The translations under genes and the position numbers were made by a program. From Trujillonella humicola (GTDB lineage: Bacteria; Actinomycetota; Actinomycetes; Mycobacteriales; Geodermatophilaceae), in the NCBI RefSeq assembly GCF_046233715.1, contig NZ_JBJNRJ010000013.1, forward strand, positions 1 to 64,000: DNA of 64,000 nucleotides, in the 5' to 3' direction. Numbering within the stretch: position 1 is the first letter of the stretch; each line of letters opens with the position of its first letter. The notes under the pieces are model-generated. The model ran no database searches and was not told the DNA's origin. It saw only the letters and a list, made by a program, of their open reading frames with translations. Positions 25,187-32,993 of this stretch are shown one piece after another.

Positions 25187-25543
25187 GTGCTGGTGAACCT
25201 GCTCCTGGCCGCCGTGGTGGCGCTGCTCGCGCTCCCGGCGCTGTACCTGGGCGCCCGGGGGCTGCTCGGGCGCCGGGGCCGGTTCAGCGGCGACCCGGGG
25301 ACCGACCGGTTCACGCTGGTCGTGCTCGTGGTGCTGCGGGTTCTGGCCCTGCTCCTGCTCCTGGGCTGCGCCGGGCTGACGTTGGTGTCGACGATCGGCG
25401 CGACGGTCCAGGACGTCGACCTGCACGGTTTCGTCTACGTGTTCTTCGCGCTGAGCGTGCTGCTCGCGGTGCTGGTGCTGGTTACCTTCGGCCGGCGCGC
25501 CCGGAGGCGAGGGAGTCCACGAGCGACCCCTGCACGGCGGTGA
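25187..25543 (+). CDS. Small integral membrane protein, three helices
   Basis: A 118-residue protein with three strongly hydrophobic segments: about 1-22 (NLLLAAVVALLALPALYLGA), 42-68 (LVVLVVLRVLALLLLLGCAGLTLVS) and 80-104 (GFVYVFFALSVLLAVLVLVTF). It ends in a basic tail (GRRARRRGSPRATPARR). Not recognised as a named family. GTG 25187 is taken as the start; GTG 25193 is equally possible. It is divergent from mec, and its 3' end overlaps the convergent DUF2017 gene by 62 bases, unusually long for this window. Confidence 0.65.
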   Translation: MLVNLLLAAVVALLALPALYLGARGLLGRRGRFSGDPGTDRFTLVVLVVLRVLALLLLLGCAGLTLVSTIGATVQDVDLHGFVYVFFALSVLLAVLVLVTFGRRARRRGSPRATPARR

Positions 25544-25979
25544 GCCAGTAGTAGACGGCGAGCTGCTGGTCGGTCTCGCCGGCCAGGTCCATCGGCGGCT
25601 CGGTGTCGGCGTCGACGCCCAGCCGGGTGCCCAGCGCCAGCCGCAGGTCGTTGGTGGTGCGCAGCCACGCCTCCGCCTGGTCGGCGTCCAGCCGCACCTG
25701 GCCGCCCTCGGCCGGCAGGGTGGCCCGGACCGTGGCCAGGTCCTCGGCCTTCCCGGCGACCAGGCCGGTGCGGGTCAGCTCGCGGTACTCGGCGGCCAGG
25801 CGCGGGTCGCCGCGGTGCCCCTCGGGCAGCAACCGGGCGAGGACCTCGTCGCCCTCGACGTCGTCCTGCTCGCCGGTGAGCAGCTGCTCGAGCTGGTCGA
25901 GCAGCAGCCCGACGATGCCGGCCTCGGCGGGGTCCAGGCGGGCGACGTGCTCGTCACCCTTCCGCCGGAAGGGCCTCAC
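25482..25979 (-). CDS. DUF2017 family protein
   Basis: A 165-residue soluble helical protein of the DUF2017 family, which in actinobacteria lies next to clpS. Family-like segments are VARLDPAEAGIVGLLLDQLEQLL near the N-terminus, AWLRTTNDLRLALGTRLGV, and QLAVYYWLTAVQGSLVDSL near the C-terminus. Function is unknown; the link to ClpS suggests a tie to protein turnover. GTG 25979 overlaps the clpS stop (GTGA), giving coupled translation. The 3' end overlaps the opposing membrane-protein gene. Confidence 0.85.
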   Translation of the reverse strand: MRPFRRKGDEHVARLDPAEAGIVGLLLDQLEQLLTGEQDDVEGDEVLARLLPEGHRGDPRLAAEYRELTRTGLVAGKAEDLATVRATLPAEGGQVRLDADQAEAWLRTTNDLRLALGTRLGVDADTEPPMDLAGETDQQLAVYYWLTAVQGSLVDSLASGRAGRR

Positions 25980-26272
25980 GAGTCCTTCTGGTAGCTCGCC
26001 CACAGCCCGTAGGCGTGCAGCCGGCTGGTGTCGTGCTCCATCCGCTCGCGCGGTCCGGAGCTGACGATCGCCTTGCCCTCGTGGTGCACCTGCAGCATCA
26101 GCTCCGTGGCCTTCGCCTCGTCGTAGCCGAACAGCTCCTGGAAGACGTACGTGACGTAGGTCATCAGGTTGACCGGGTCGTCCCAGACGATGGTCACCCA
26201 GGGACGGTCGAGGTCGTTCTCCTCCTCGACGACGGTCTCGGGCGTCCGTGTCGGCGCGAGCGGTCCGGCCAC
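25976..26272 (-). CDS. clpS: ATP-dependent Clp protease adaptor ClpS
   Basis: A 98-residue N-end-rule adaptor that delivers proteins with destabilising N-termini to ClpA/ClpC. The family core is clear: PWVTIVWDDPVNLMTYVTYVFQELFG, then KATELMLQVHHEGKAIV, which holds the substrate-pocket Asp/Met and the His. A disordered N-terminal tail of about 20 residues precedes it, as in known ClpS. GTG 26272 is the likely start. It is divergent from pncB across 60 bases and coupled to the DUF2017 gene by a 4-base overlap, the order known from Mycobacterium. Confidence 0.93.
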   Translation of the reverse strand: MAGPLAPTRTPETVVEEENDLDRPWVTIVWDDPVNLMTYVTYVFQELFGYDEAKATELMLQVHHEGKAIVSSGPRERMEHDTSRLHAYGLWASYQKDS

Positions 26273-26332
26273 GCCGTAGAGCTTAAGGCGCCCGGCAGGT
26301 CGGGGCGCCCGGGCCTGCCTAGGCTCGGGCCC

Positions 26333-27616
26333 ATGCCGACCGGAACCGCCCTGCTCACCGACCGGTACGAGCTGACGATGGTCGCCGCCGCCCTGGCCGA
26401 CGGCACCGCCGACCGCGACTGCGTCTTCGAGGTGTTCGCCCGCCGCCTGCCGCACGGCCGGCGCTACGGAGTGGTCGCGGGCACCGGCCGGCTGCTGGAG
26501 GCGCTGCCCGCCTTCCGCTTCGGCGACGAGGAGCTCGCCACGCTGCGCGCCCAGGGCGTGACCGACGCCCGGCTGCTGGACTGGCTGGCCGACTTCCGCT
26601 TCCGCGGGGACGTCGACGGCTACGCCGAGGGCGAGTTCTTCTTCCCCGGGTCCCCGGTGCTCACGGTGCGCGCGCCCTTCGCCGAGGGCGTGCTGCTGGA
26701 GACGCTGGTGCTGTCGGTGCTCAACCACGACAGCGCGATCGCGTCGGCCGCGGCCCGCATGGTCGGTGCCGCCTGCGACCGGCCGGTCATCGAGATGGGG
26801 TCGCGCCGCACCCACGAGCGGGCCGCCGTGGCGGCGGCCCGGGCCGCCTCGCTGGTGGGCTTCGCCTCCAGCTCCAACCTCGAGGCGGGTCGCCGCTACG
26901 GCGTCGCGACCACCGGCACCAGCGCGCACGCCTTCACGCTGCTGCACGACGACGAGGCCTCGGCGTTCCGGGCGCAGGTGGCGACCCTCGGCCGCGGCAC
27001 CACGCTGCTGGTGGACACCTACGACGTCGAGCAGGGCATCCGCACCGCCGTCGAGGTGGCCGGACCCGAGCTCGGCGCCATCCGGCTGGACTCCGGGGAC
27101 CTGCCCACCCTGGCCACGCGCGCCCGCGAGCTGCTCGACTCCCTCGGCGCGACGCGGACCCGCATCATCGTCACCAGCGACCTCGACGAGTACGCGATCG
27201 CGGGACTCATGGCCGCGCCGGTCGACGGATACGGCGTCGGGACCTCGCTGGTCACCGGGTCCGGGGCGCCGACCGCCGGGATGGTCTACAAGCTGGTCGA
27301 GCGCGACGGCGTCCCGGTGGCCAAGCGGTCCGAGGGCAAGAACTCCGTGGGCGGGCGCAAGCACGCCGTCCGCCGGCACGACGCCGCCGGGACGGCGACC
27401 GCGGAGGTCGTGTGCAGTGCCCCGATCGAGCCCCGGGACGGCGACCGGCAGCTGGTCGTCGACCTCGTACGCGGCGGCCGGGTGTGCCGCGAGCTGTCCC
27501 CGCCCGACGCGCTGGCCGAGGCCCGCGCGCACCACGAGCGGGTGCGGGCGACCATGCCCGCGGAGGCCTTCGCCCTCTCCCGCGGCGACTGCGCGATCGA
27601 GACCATCCACCAGTGA
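26333..27616 (+). CDS. pncB: Nicotinate phosphoribosyltransferase
   Basis: A 427-residue enzyme joining nicotinate and PRPP to nicotinate mononucleotide, the first step of the Preiss-Handler NAD salvage route. Recognisable parts are LLTDRYELTMVAAAL at the N-terminus, the MGSRRTHERAAVAAARAASLVGFASSSN region, DTYDVEQGI, IRLDSGDLP and the phosphate-binding GVGTSLVTG. ATG 26333 follows 60 bases divergent from clpS. It is followed after 29 bases by the nicotinamidase gene, which supplies its substrate, so the two form a NAD-salvage operon. Confidence 0.93.
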   Translation: MPTGTALLTDRYELTMVAAALADGTADRDCVFEVFARRLPHGRRYGVVAGTGRLLEALPAFRFGDEELATLRAQGVTDARLLDWLADFRFRGDVDGYAEGEFFFPGSPVLTVRAPFAEGVLLETLVLSVLNHDSAIASAAARMVGAACDRPVIEMGSRRTHERAAVAAARAASLVGFASSSNLEAGRRYGVATTGTSAHAFTLLHDDEASAFRAQVATLGRGTTLLVDTYDVEQGIRTAVEVAGPELGAIRLDSGDLPTLATRARELLDSLGATRTRIIVTSDLDEYAIAGLMAAPVDGYGVGTSLVTGSGAPTAGMVYKLVERDGVPVAKRSEGKNSVGGRKHAVRRHDAAGTATAEVVCSAPIEPRDGDRQLVVDLVRGGRVCRELSPPDALAEARAHHERVRATMPAEAFALSRGDCAIETIHQ

Positions 27617-27645
27617 CGACCCCGACTGCGACCCCGAGGACCCCC

Positions 27646-28221
27646 ATGACCCGCGCCCTGCTGGTGATCGACGTCCAGAACGACTTCTGCGAGGGCGGCA
27701 GCCTCGCGGTGTCCGGTGGGGCCGACGTGGCCGCCGCCATCAGCGAGCACGCCCGGACGGCGGCCGGGGACTACGCCCACGTCGTCGCCACCCGGGATCA
27801 CCACGTCGACCCCGGCGGGCACTTCTCGGCCTTGCCGGACTTCGTCGACAGCTGGCCGGCGCACTGCGTCGTCGGGACCGGCGGCGTGGAGCTGCACCCG
27901 CGGCTGGACCGCGACCCGATCGAGGCGGTGTTCGACAAGGGTGAGTACGCCGCTGCCTACTCCGGCTTCGAGGCGCGGTCGGAGGGGACGCCGCTGGCCG
28001 AGTGGCTGCGCGCCCGCGGGGTGGACGCCGTCGACGTCGTCGGCATCGCCACCGACCACTGCGTGCGCGCCACCGCCCTGGACGCCGTGGCGGAGGGCTT
28101 CGCCACGCGGGTGCTCCTGCCCCTCACCGCGGGCGTCTCCGAGGCGACCACCGAGGCCGCCCTCGACCAGCTCCGCACCGCGGGTGTCCAGCTCGAGGGG
28201 TCGGTGCACCGCCCGAGCTGA
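27646..28221 (+). CDS. pncA: Nicotinamidase (isochorismatase fold)
   Basis: A 191-residue hydrolase converting nicotinamide to nicotinate and ammonia. The catalytic triad is visible: Asp in LLVIDVQNDFCEGG, Lys in VFDKGEYAAAYSGFE, and Cys in GIATDHCVRATALDA. The metal ligands are in VATRDHHVDPGGHFS. It is the family that also activates pyrazinamide in mycobacteria. It follows pncB by 29 bases. A TGTCGGCC/GGCCGACA hairpin lies between it and convergent serB. Confidence 0.93.
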   Translation: MTRALLVIDVQNDFCEGGSLAVSGGADVAAAISEHARTAAGDYAHVVATRDHHVDPGGHFSALPDFVDSWPAHCVVGTGGVELHPRLDRDPIEAVFDKGEYAAAYSGFEARSEGTPLAEWLRARGVDAVDVVGIATDHCVRATALDAVAEGFATRVLLPLTAGVSEATTEAALDQLRTAGVQLEGSVHRPS

Positions 28222-28343
28222 GCACGACCGCGACGTGACCGGAGCCGCTCCGCGGGCAGTGGTGCCCGAGTGGGACCCGGAGGGTTCCGCGAAGGGTGCG
28301 ACGAAACGGCTCAGCGCAGCAGGCGGACGGCACCTGGCCGCGG

Positions 28344-28363
28344 TGTCGGCCGGTAGGCCGACA
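28344..28363. terminator. Hairpin between convergent pncA and serB
   Basis: TGTCGGCC (28344-28351) and GGCCGACA (28356-28363) form an 8-bp stem with a 4-base loop, GGTA. It stops 2 bases before the serB stop codon and could serve both directions. The rest of 28222-28343 shows nothing else. Confidence 0.5.
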
Positions 28364-28365
28364 GA

Positions 28366-29616
28366 TCACAGGGCGTCCAGTACTTCATCCCGCGTGAAGC
28401 CCAGGACCTGGAGGACGGCGTCCAGGTAGGGCTGGTTGAGCGCCGCGTGCGCCTGCTCCCGGACGACGGGCTTGGCGTTGAAGGCGATGCCCAGGCCGGC
28501 GGCGTTCAGCATGTCCAGGTCGTTCGCCCCGTCGCCGACCGCGACGGTCTGCTCGAGCGGGATGCCGTGCTGCGCGGCGAAGCGGGCCAGCGCGCGCGCC
28601 TTGCCGGCACGGTCGACGATCTCGCCGACCAGTCCCCCGGTCAGCCGGCCGTCGGAGACCTCGAGGGTGTTGGCCGCCGCGAAGTCCAGACCGAGGCTCT
28701 CGGCCAGCGGGTCGGTGATCTGCGTGAACCCGCCGCTGACGATGCCGCAGCGGAAGCCCAGCCGCTGCAGCGTGCGGATGAGCGTGCGGGCGCCGGGCGT
28801 GAGCACCAGCGCCTCGCGGACCTCGTCGAGCACCTCGACCGGCAACCCGGCGAGCGCCCCGACGCGGGCGCGCAGCGACTCGGCGAAGTCCAGCTCGCCG
28901 TTCATCGCGGCCGCGGTGATGCGTGCGACCTCGGCCGCCCGTCCGGCGCGGGCCGCCAGCTCGTCGATCACCTCGCCCCGGACGAGCGTCGAGTCGACGT
29001 CCAGGACGATCAGCCGCTTGCTCCGCCGGGCGAGGCCGACCTGCTCCACGGCGATGTCGGTGCCGGTCTCGGCGGCGACCTCGGCCAGCACGGTCCGCAG
29101 CTCGGTCGCCTCCGCCCCGGAGACGGTGAGCTCGAAGCTGGTGACCGGGACGTCGGACAGCCGGCGCACGGCGTCGATGTTGGCGCCCGCGCCCGCGATC
29201 GCGGCGGCCGCGCCCGCGACGGCGCCCGGCGTCACCGGCCGGCCCAGCAGGATCACGTGGTGCGGCCGGTCGCCGCCGGCAGCGGCGACGTCGGGGCCGG
29301 CCGGCTCGACCCCCACCTGCATGCCGGTCTCCTCGGCGACGCGCGCTGCCAGCCCGGTCAGGCGGGCGACCAGCGCCTGGTCGTCGCCCTCGCCGGCCGG
29401 CGCCGCGACGAGGACGCCGAGCACCAGCTGCCCGTGCACGACCACCTGCTCCACGTCGACGACCTCGACCCACGGCAGGCCGTCGGCGGGGGACGCCAGG
29501 GCCGCGAACAGCCGGGCGGTGACGCCGGGGCGGTCGGGCCCGCTCACGGTCAGGACGGCGCCGGGCCGGCCGGCGGTCTCCCGGGCGAGCGTGCGGGGGG
29601 CGGGGTCCAGCGACAC
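28366..29616 (-). CDS. serB: Phosphoserine phosphatase with N-terminal ACT domains
   Basis: A 416-residue SerB2-type enzyme making L-serine from phosphoserine. Two ACT-like regulatory domains occupy roughly residues 15-190 (GAVLTVSGPDRPGVTARLF and HHVILLGRPVTPGAVA). The HAD phosphatase follows with LIVLDVDSTLVRGEVIDELA as nucleophile motif, CGIVSGGFTQ as motif II, and VAVGDGANDLDMLNAAGLGIAFNAKP as motifs III/IV. A GTG at 29616 is chosen; an ATG at 29655 adds 13 unconserved residues. It lies directly downstream of ctaD, the order also found in Mycobacterium. Confidence 0.94.
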   Translation of the reverse strand: MSLDPAPRTLARETAGRPGAVLTVSGPDRPGVTARLFAALASPADGLPWVEVVDVEQVVVHGQLVLGVLVAAPAGEGDDQALVARLTGLAARVAEETGMQVGVEPAGPDVAAAGGDRPHHVILLGRPVTPGAVAGAAAAIAGAGANIDAVRRLSDVPVTSFELTVSGAEATELRTVLAEVAAETGTDIAVEQVGLARRSKRLIVLDVDSTLVRGEVIDELAARAGRAAEVARITAAAMNGELDFAESLRARVGALAGLPVEVLDEVREALVLTPGARTLIRTLQRLGFRCGIVSGGFTQITDPLAESLGLDFAAANTLEVSDGRLTGGLVGEIVDRAGKARALARFAAQHGIPLEQTVAVGDGANDLDMLNAAGLGIAFNAKPVVREQAHAALNQPYLDAVLQVLGFTRDEVLDAL

Positions 29617-29680
29617 GGCGCCATCGTGCCGCACCGCCCCCGGCGGCCCCGGCACCGGTCACCGCCGGGCCGCCGTGACG

Positions 29681-29723
29681 CGGCGACGCCCCGCCGGCCG
29701 GGAAGGCCGACGGGGCGTCGTCG
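29681..29723 (-). terminator. Long hairpin after ctaD
   Basis: CGACGCCCCG (29684-29693) pairs with CGGGGCGTCG (29711-29720). Inner GGCC/GGCC pairs around loop GGGAA, and outer bases extend the stem to 29681-29723. It follows the ctaD stop by 23 bases and separates it from serB. Confidence 0.65.
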
Positions 29724-29746
29724 CGGTGAGGTGCCGGAACAGGCGG

Positions 29747-31504
29747 CTAGGTGAAGTCGGGGTCGTTCTCGCCCTGACGCCGGCCGGCCGTCCCGCCGAT
29801 CTCGCTGACACCGGCGTAGGGCTCCTGCCGCTTGCCGACGTGCGCCTCGCGGTGCAGGCGTTCCACGAGGTGCGGGTAGTGCGCCTCGAAGGCCGGCCGC
29901 TCGGACCGGATCCGCGGGATCGACACGAAGTTGTGCCGCGGCGGCGGCGAGGAGGTGGCCCACTCCAGCGAGTTGCCGTGGCCCCACGGGTCGTCGCGCA
30001 GGGCGAGCTTCCCGTACTTCCACGACTTGAACACGTTGTAGAGGAACGGGATGGTCGAGGCTCCGAGCACGAAGGACCCGATCGTGGAGACCGTGTTCAG
30101 GAACGCGAAGCCGTCGATGTCCTGGTAGTTCGCGTACCGGCGCGGGAAGCCCTCGCCGCCCAGCCAGTGCTGCACCAGGAACGTGGCGTGGAAGCCGACG
30201 AAGGTCAGCCAGAAGTGCAGCTTGCCGATCCGCTCGTCCATCATCCGGCCGGCCATCTTGGGGAACCAGAAGTAGATGCCGGCGTAGGCCGCGAACACCA
30301 CGGTGCCGAAGACGACGTAGTGGAAGTGGGCGACGACGAAGTAACTGTCGTTGAGGTGCCAGTCCAGCGGCGGGCTGGCCAGCAGCACGCCGGTGAGCCC
30401 GCCGAGGAGGAAGGTGACCAGGAAGCCGAGCGAGAACAGCATCGGCGTCTCGAAGGTCATCTGGCCGCGCCACATGGTGCCGATCCAGTTGAAGAACTTG
30501 ATGCCGGTCGGCACGGCGATCAGGTAGGTCATGAAGGCGAAGAAGGGCAGCAGCACCGCGCCGGTCGCGTACATGTGGTGCGCCCACACCGCGACGGACA
30601 GGACGGCGATCAGCAGCGTCGCCCCGACCATGCCCTTGTAGCCGAACAGCGGCTTGCGGCTGAAGACCGGGATGATCTCGGTGACGATGCCGAAGAACGG
30701 CAGCGCGATGATGTAGACCTCGGGGTGACCGAAGAACCAGAACAGGTGCTGCCACAGCATCGCCCCGCCGTTCTCGCGGGAGAAGATCAGCGCGCCGAGG
30801 TTGCGGTCGGCCAGCATGCCCATGATCGCCGCGGTCAGGATCGGGAACGCGAACAGGACCAGCAGGCTGGTGACCAGCGTGTTCCAGACGAAGATCGGCA
30901 TCCGGAACAGGGTCATGCCCGGCGCCCGCAGGCAGACGATCGTGGCGATGAAGTTGACGGCACCCAGGATCGTGCCCAGACCGCTGACCGCCAGGCCGGC
31001 GAACCACAGGGTCGCGCCCGCGCCCGGGGAGTGGACCGCGTCGGACAGCGGCGCGTAGGCGTACCAGCCGAAGTCGGCCGCGCCGCTGGGCGTGAGGAAG
31101 CCGGAGACGGCGATGAGCGACCCGAAGGAGAACAGCCAGTACGACAGGGCGTTCAGCCGCGGGAAGGCGACGTCCGGGGCACCGATCTGCAGCGGCATGA
31201 TCAGGTTCGCGAACGCGAAGAACAGCGGCGTCGCGAACATCAGCAGCATGACCGTGCCGTGCATCGTGACGAGCTGGTTGTACTGCTCGGGCGAGAGGTA
31301 CTGCAGGCCCGGTTGCGCCAGCTCCCCGCGCATCAGCATGGCCATCAGCCCGCCGAGCATGAAGTAGGCGAACGAGGTGACCATGTACATCAGGCCGATG
31401 GTCTTGTGGTCGGTGGTCCGCAGCAGGTTCGAGACCCGCGAGCCCTTCTCGACCTCGCGAGCCGGGCTGGGCCGGCTCACGATCGGTGCTGGCGCGATCG
31501 TCAC
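29747..31504 (-). CDS. ctaD: Cytochrome c oxidase subunit I
   Basis: A 585-residue integral membrane haem-copper oxidase subunit with about 12 transmembrane helices. It reduces O2 to water and pumps protons in the aa3 oxidase. The conserved elements are readable: GHPEVYIIALPFFGIV holding the CuB histidine cross-linked to Tyr, WAHHMYATG with the two other CuB histidines, and YFVVAHFHYVVFG with the haem-ligating histidines. Actinobacterial length and the C-terminal soluble tail are normal. GTG 31504 is the start. Subunits II and III are not in the window. A strong hairpin ends the gene. Confidence 0.96.
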   Translation of the reverse strand: MTIAPAPIVSRPSPAREVEKGSRVSNLLRTTDHKTIGLMYMVTSFAYFMLGGLMAMLMRGELAQPGLQYLSPEQYNQLVTMHGTVMLLMFATPLFFAFANLIMPLQIGAPDVAFPRLNALSYWLFSFGSLIAVSGFLTPSGAADFGWYAYAPLSDAVHSPGAGATLWFAGLAVSGLGTILGAVNFIATIVCLRAPGMTLFRMPIFVWNTLVTSLLVLFAFPILTAAIMGMLADRNLGALIFSRENGGAMLWQHLFWFFGHPEVYIIALPFFGIVTEIIPVFSRKPLFGYKGMVGATLLIAVLSVAVWAHHMYATGAVLLPFFAFMTYLIAVPTGIKFFNWIGTMWRGQMTFETPMLFSLGFLVTFLLGGLTGVLLASPPLDWHLNDSYFVVAHFHYVVFGTVVFAAYAGIYFWFPKMAGRMMDERIGKLHFWLTFVGFHATFLVQHWLGGEGFPRRYANYQDIDGFAFLNTVSTIGSFVLGASTIPFLYNVFKSWKYGKLALRDDPWGHGNSLEWATSSPPPRHNFVSIPRIRSERPAFEAHYPHLVERLHREAHVGKRQEPYAGVSEIGGTAGRRQGENDPDFT

Positions 31505-31582
31505 AGCGCGAGCTTAGACCGTGCCGCGGGCGGACCTCACGCCGACGCCGGGGCTCGGGATCACGGTGCGGTCACGGTGCGG

Positions 31583-32443
31583 TCACGCCGCCCGCAGCCA
31601 GCTGCTGACCTGCACGGACACGGTGACCCGGACCGGTTCCGCGAGCCCGGCCAGGCCGGCCGCGACGGCGCCGGGCGGCTGGTGCCGGGCGTGCGGGCCC
31701 ATCCCGACGAGGGTGGCCACGGCCGGCCGCGGCAGCTCGAGGACCTCCCGGTGGACCGTCACCGCCCCCGGCTCCAGGTGGGGGGCCAGCGTGCCCGCCA
31801 GGCGGGCGTCCTTGTCGGGGTCCACGCGCAGCAGGCGCAGCGGGCCCACCAGCTCCGCGAGGTGGTCCGGCCCCGGCGTGACGACCACCAGCCGGCCGCC
31901 GGGCCGCAGCACCCGCGCGGTCTCGGGCCCGTTGCGGGGGGCGAAGACGCCGAGCACGCGGTCGACGGCGGCGTCGCGGACCGGCAGCCGGGCCCAGGCG
32001 TCGGCGACGACGGCGAGCACCCGCGGCGAGGCGGCGGCGGCCCGGCGGGCCGCGTACCGCGAGGCGTCCAGCACGACGCCGACCGCGCCGGGCAGCCGGT
32101 CGAGCACGGCGGCCAGGTGGTGGCCGGTGCCGCCGCCGAGGTCGAGCAGCGCGGCCGGCCGCGCCCCTGCCAGCGCCGCGTCGGCCAGCGCCGCGGTGAC
32201 TCCGGCGAAGGCGCCCGAACCGAGGAAGGCCACGCGGTCGGCGACCATCTGCGCGGTGTCACCGGCCGCCGGCGCGCGCCCCGGCGGGAGGAGAGTGACG
32301 TGCCCCTGCCGGGCGCGGTCGAACGCGTGCCCGGCCGCGCAGCGCAGGCCCGTGTCGTCGTCGACCGGCGCGAGCGGTGCGGCGCACACCGGACAGGCCA
32401 GCAGGGCGACCGCGGCGGCGGGGAACGGCCGCCGTCCGCTCAC
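31583..32443 (-). CDS. RlmA-family rRNA guanine-N1 methyltransferase-like protein
   Basis: A 286-residue protein with an N-terminal zinc-finger-like segment (LACPVCAAPL then LRCAAGHAFDRARQGHVTLL) followed by a Rossmann methyltransferase domain (LLDLGGGTGHHLAAVL as motif I). This layout is that of the RlmA/TlrB enzymes, which methylate G745 or G748 of 23S rRNA and in some hosts give macrolide resistance. The cysteine pattern is kept (CxxC, then C-x3-H). GTG 32443 overlaps the upstream phosphoesterase stop by 4 bases. Identity within the family is inferred. Confidence 0.8.
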   Translation of the reverse strand: MSGRRPFPAAAVALLACPVCAAPLAPVDDDTGLRCAAGHAFDRARQGHVTLLPPGRAPAAGDTAQMVADRVAFLGSGAFAGVTAALADAALAGARPAALLDLGGGTGHHLAAVLDRLPGAVGVVLDASRYAARRAAAASPRVLAVVADAWARLPVRDAAVDRVLGVFAPRNGPETARVLRPGGRLVVVTPGPDHLAELVGPLRLLRVDPDKDARLAGTLAPHLEPGAVTVHREVLELPRPAVATLVGMGPHARHQPPGAVAAGLAGLAEPVRVTVSVQVSSWLRAA

Positions 32444-32943
32444 CGGGGGATCCGGTGCAGGGTGACGTCGCGCAGCGCGCCGTCCTCGGCGACGGCGGTG
32501 AGGTACGTGCCGTGCGGCTGGCGGCGGCGGTCGGTGGGCGAGCCCGGGTTGAGCAGCCGCAGGCCGGTCGCAGCGGTGGTGTCCCACGGGATGTGGCTGT
32601 GCCCGAAGACCAGCACGTCGGTGTCGGGGAAGCGGGCCGCGCAGCGGGCCTCGCGGCCCTTCGCGTCGCCGGTCTCGTGGACGACGGCGAGCCGGACCCC
32701 CTCGACCTCCGCCCGGGCGACCTCCGGCAGGCGGGTGCGCAGCGGCCCGTGGTCGTTGTTCCCGTGCACCGCCAGCAGCCGCCGGGCGCGCCGCTCGATC
32801 TCGTCGAGGAGGGCGACGTCGACCCAGTCGCCGGCGTGCACCACCAGGTCGGCGGCCTCGACGGCCTCCCACAGCACTCCGGGCAGGTCGCGCGAGCGCC
32901 TGGGGACGTGCGTGTCGGCCGTCATGACCAGCGAGAGGGGCAC
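32440..32943 (-). CDS. YfcE/MJ0936-type metallophosphoesterase
   Basis: A 167-residue single-domain calcineurin-like phosphodiesterase. The metal-binding motifs are in the usual order: MTADTHVP (DxH), VVHAGDWVD (GDxxD), AVHGNNDH (GNND/H), VVHETGD, and VFGHSHIPW (GHSH). Small members hydrolyse phosphodiester model substrates, and the natural substrate is usually unknown. GTG 32943 keeps the first beta strand (PLSLVMTADTH); ATG 32925 would cut it. It is coupled to the RlmA-like gene by a GTGA overlap. Confidence 0.85.
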   Translation of the reverse strand: MPLSLVMTADTHVPRRSRDLPGVLWEAVEAADLVVHAGDWVDVALLDEIERRARRLLAVHGNNDHGPLRTRLPEVARAEVEGVRLAVVHETGDAKGREARCAARFPDTDVLVFGHSHIPWDTTAATGLRLLNPGSPTDRRRQPHGTYLTAVAEDGALRDVTLHRIPR

Positions 32944-32993
32944 GGATCGATGGTCGCAGGCCGGCTCGACGCCGTCCGCTCGACACCGTCCGG

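Noticed and set aside
31561..31585. Tandem repeat of TCACGGTGCGG next to the RlmA-like gene stop
   Set aside because: Only two copies, no associated structure. Probably replication slippage.
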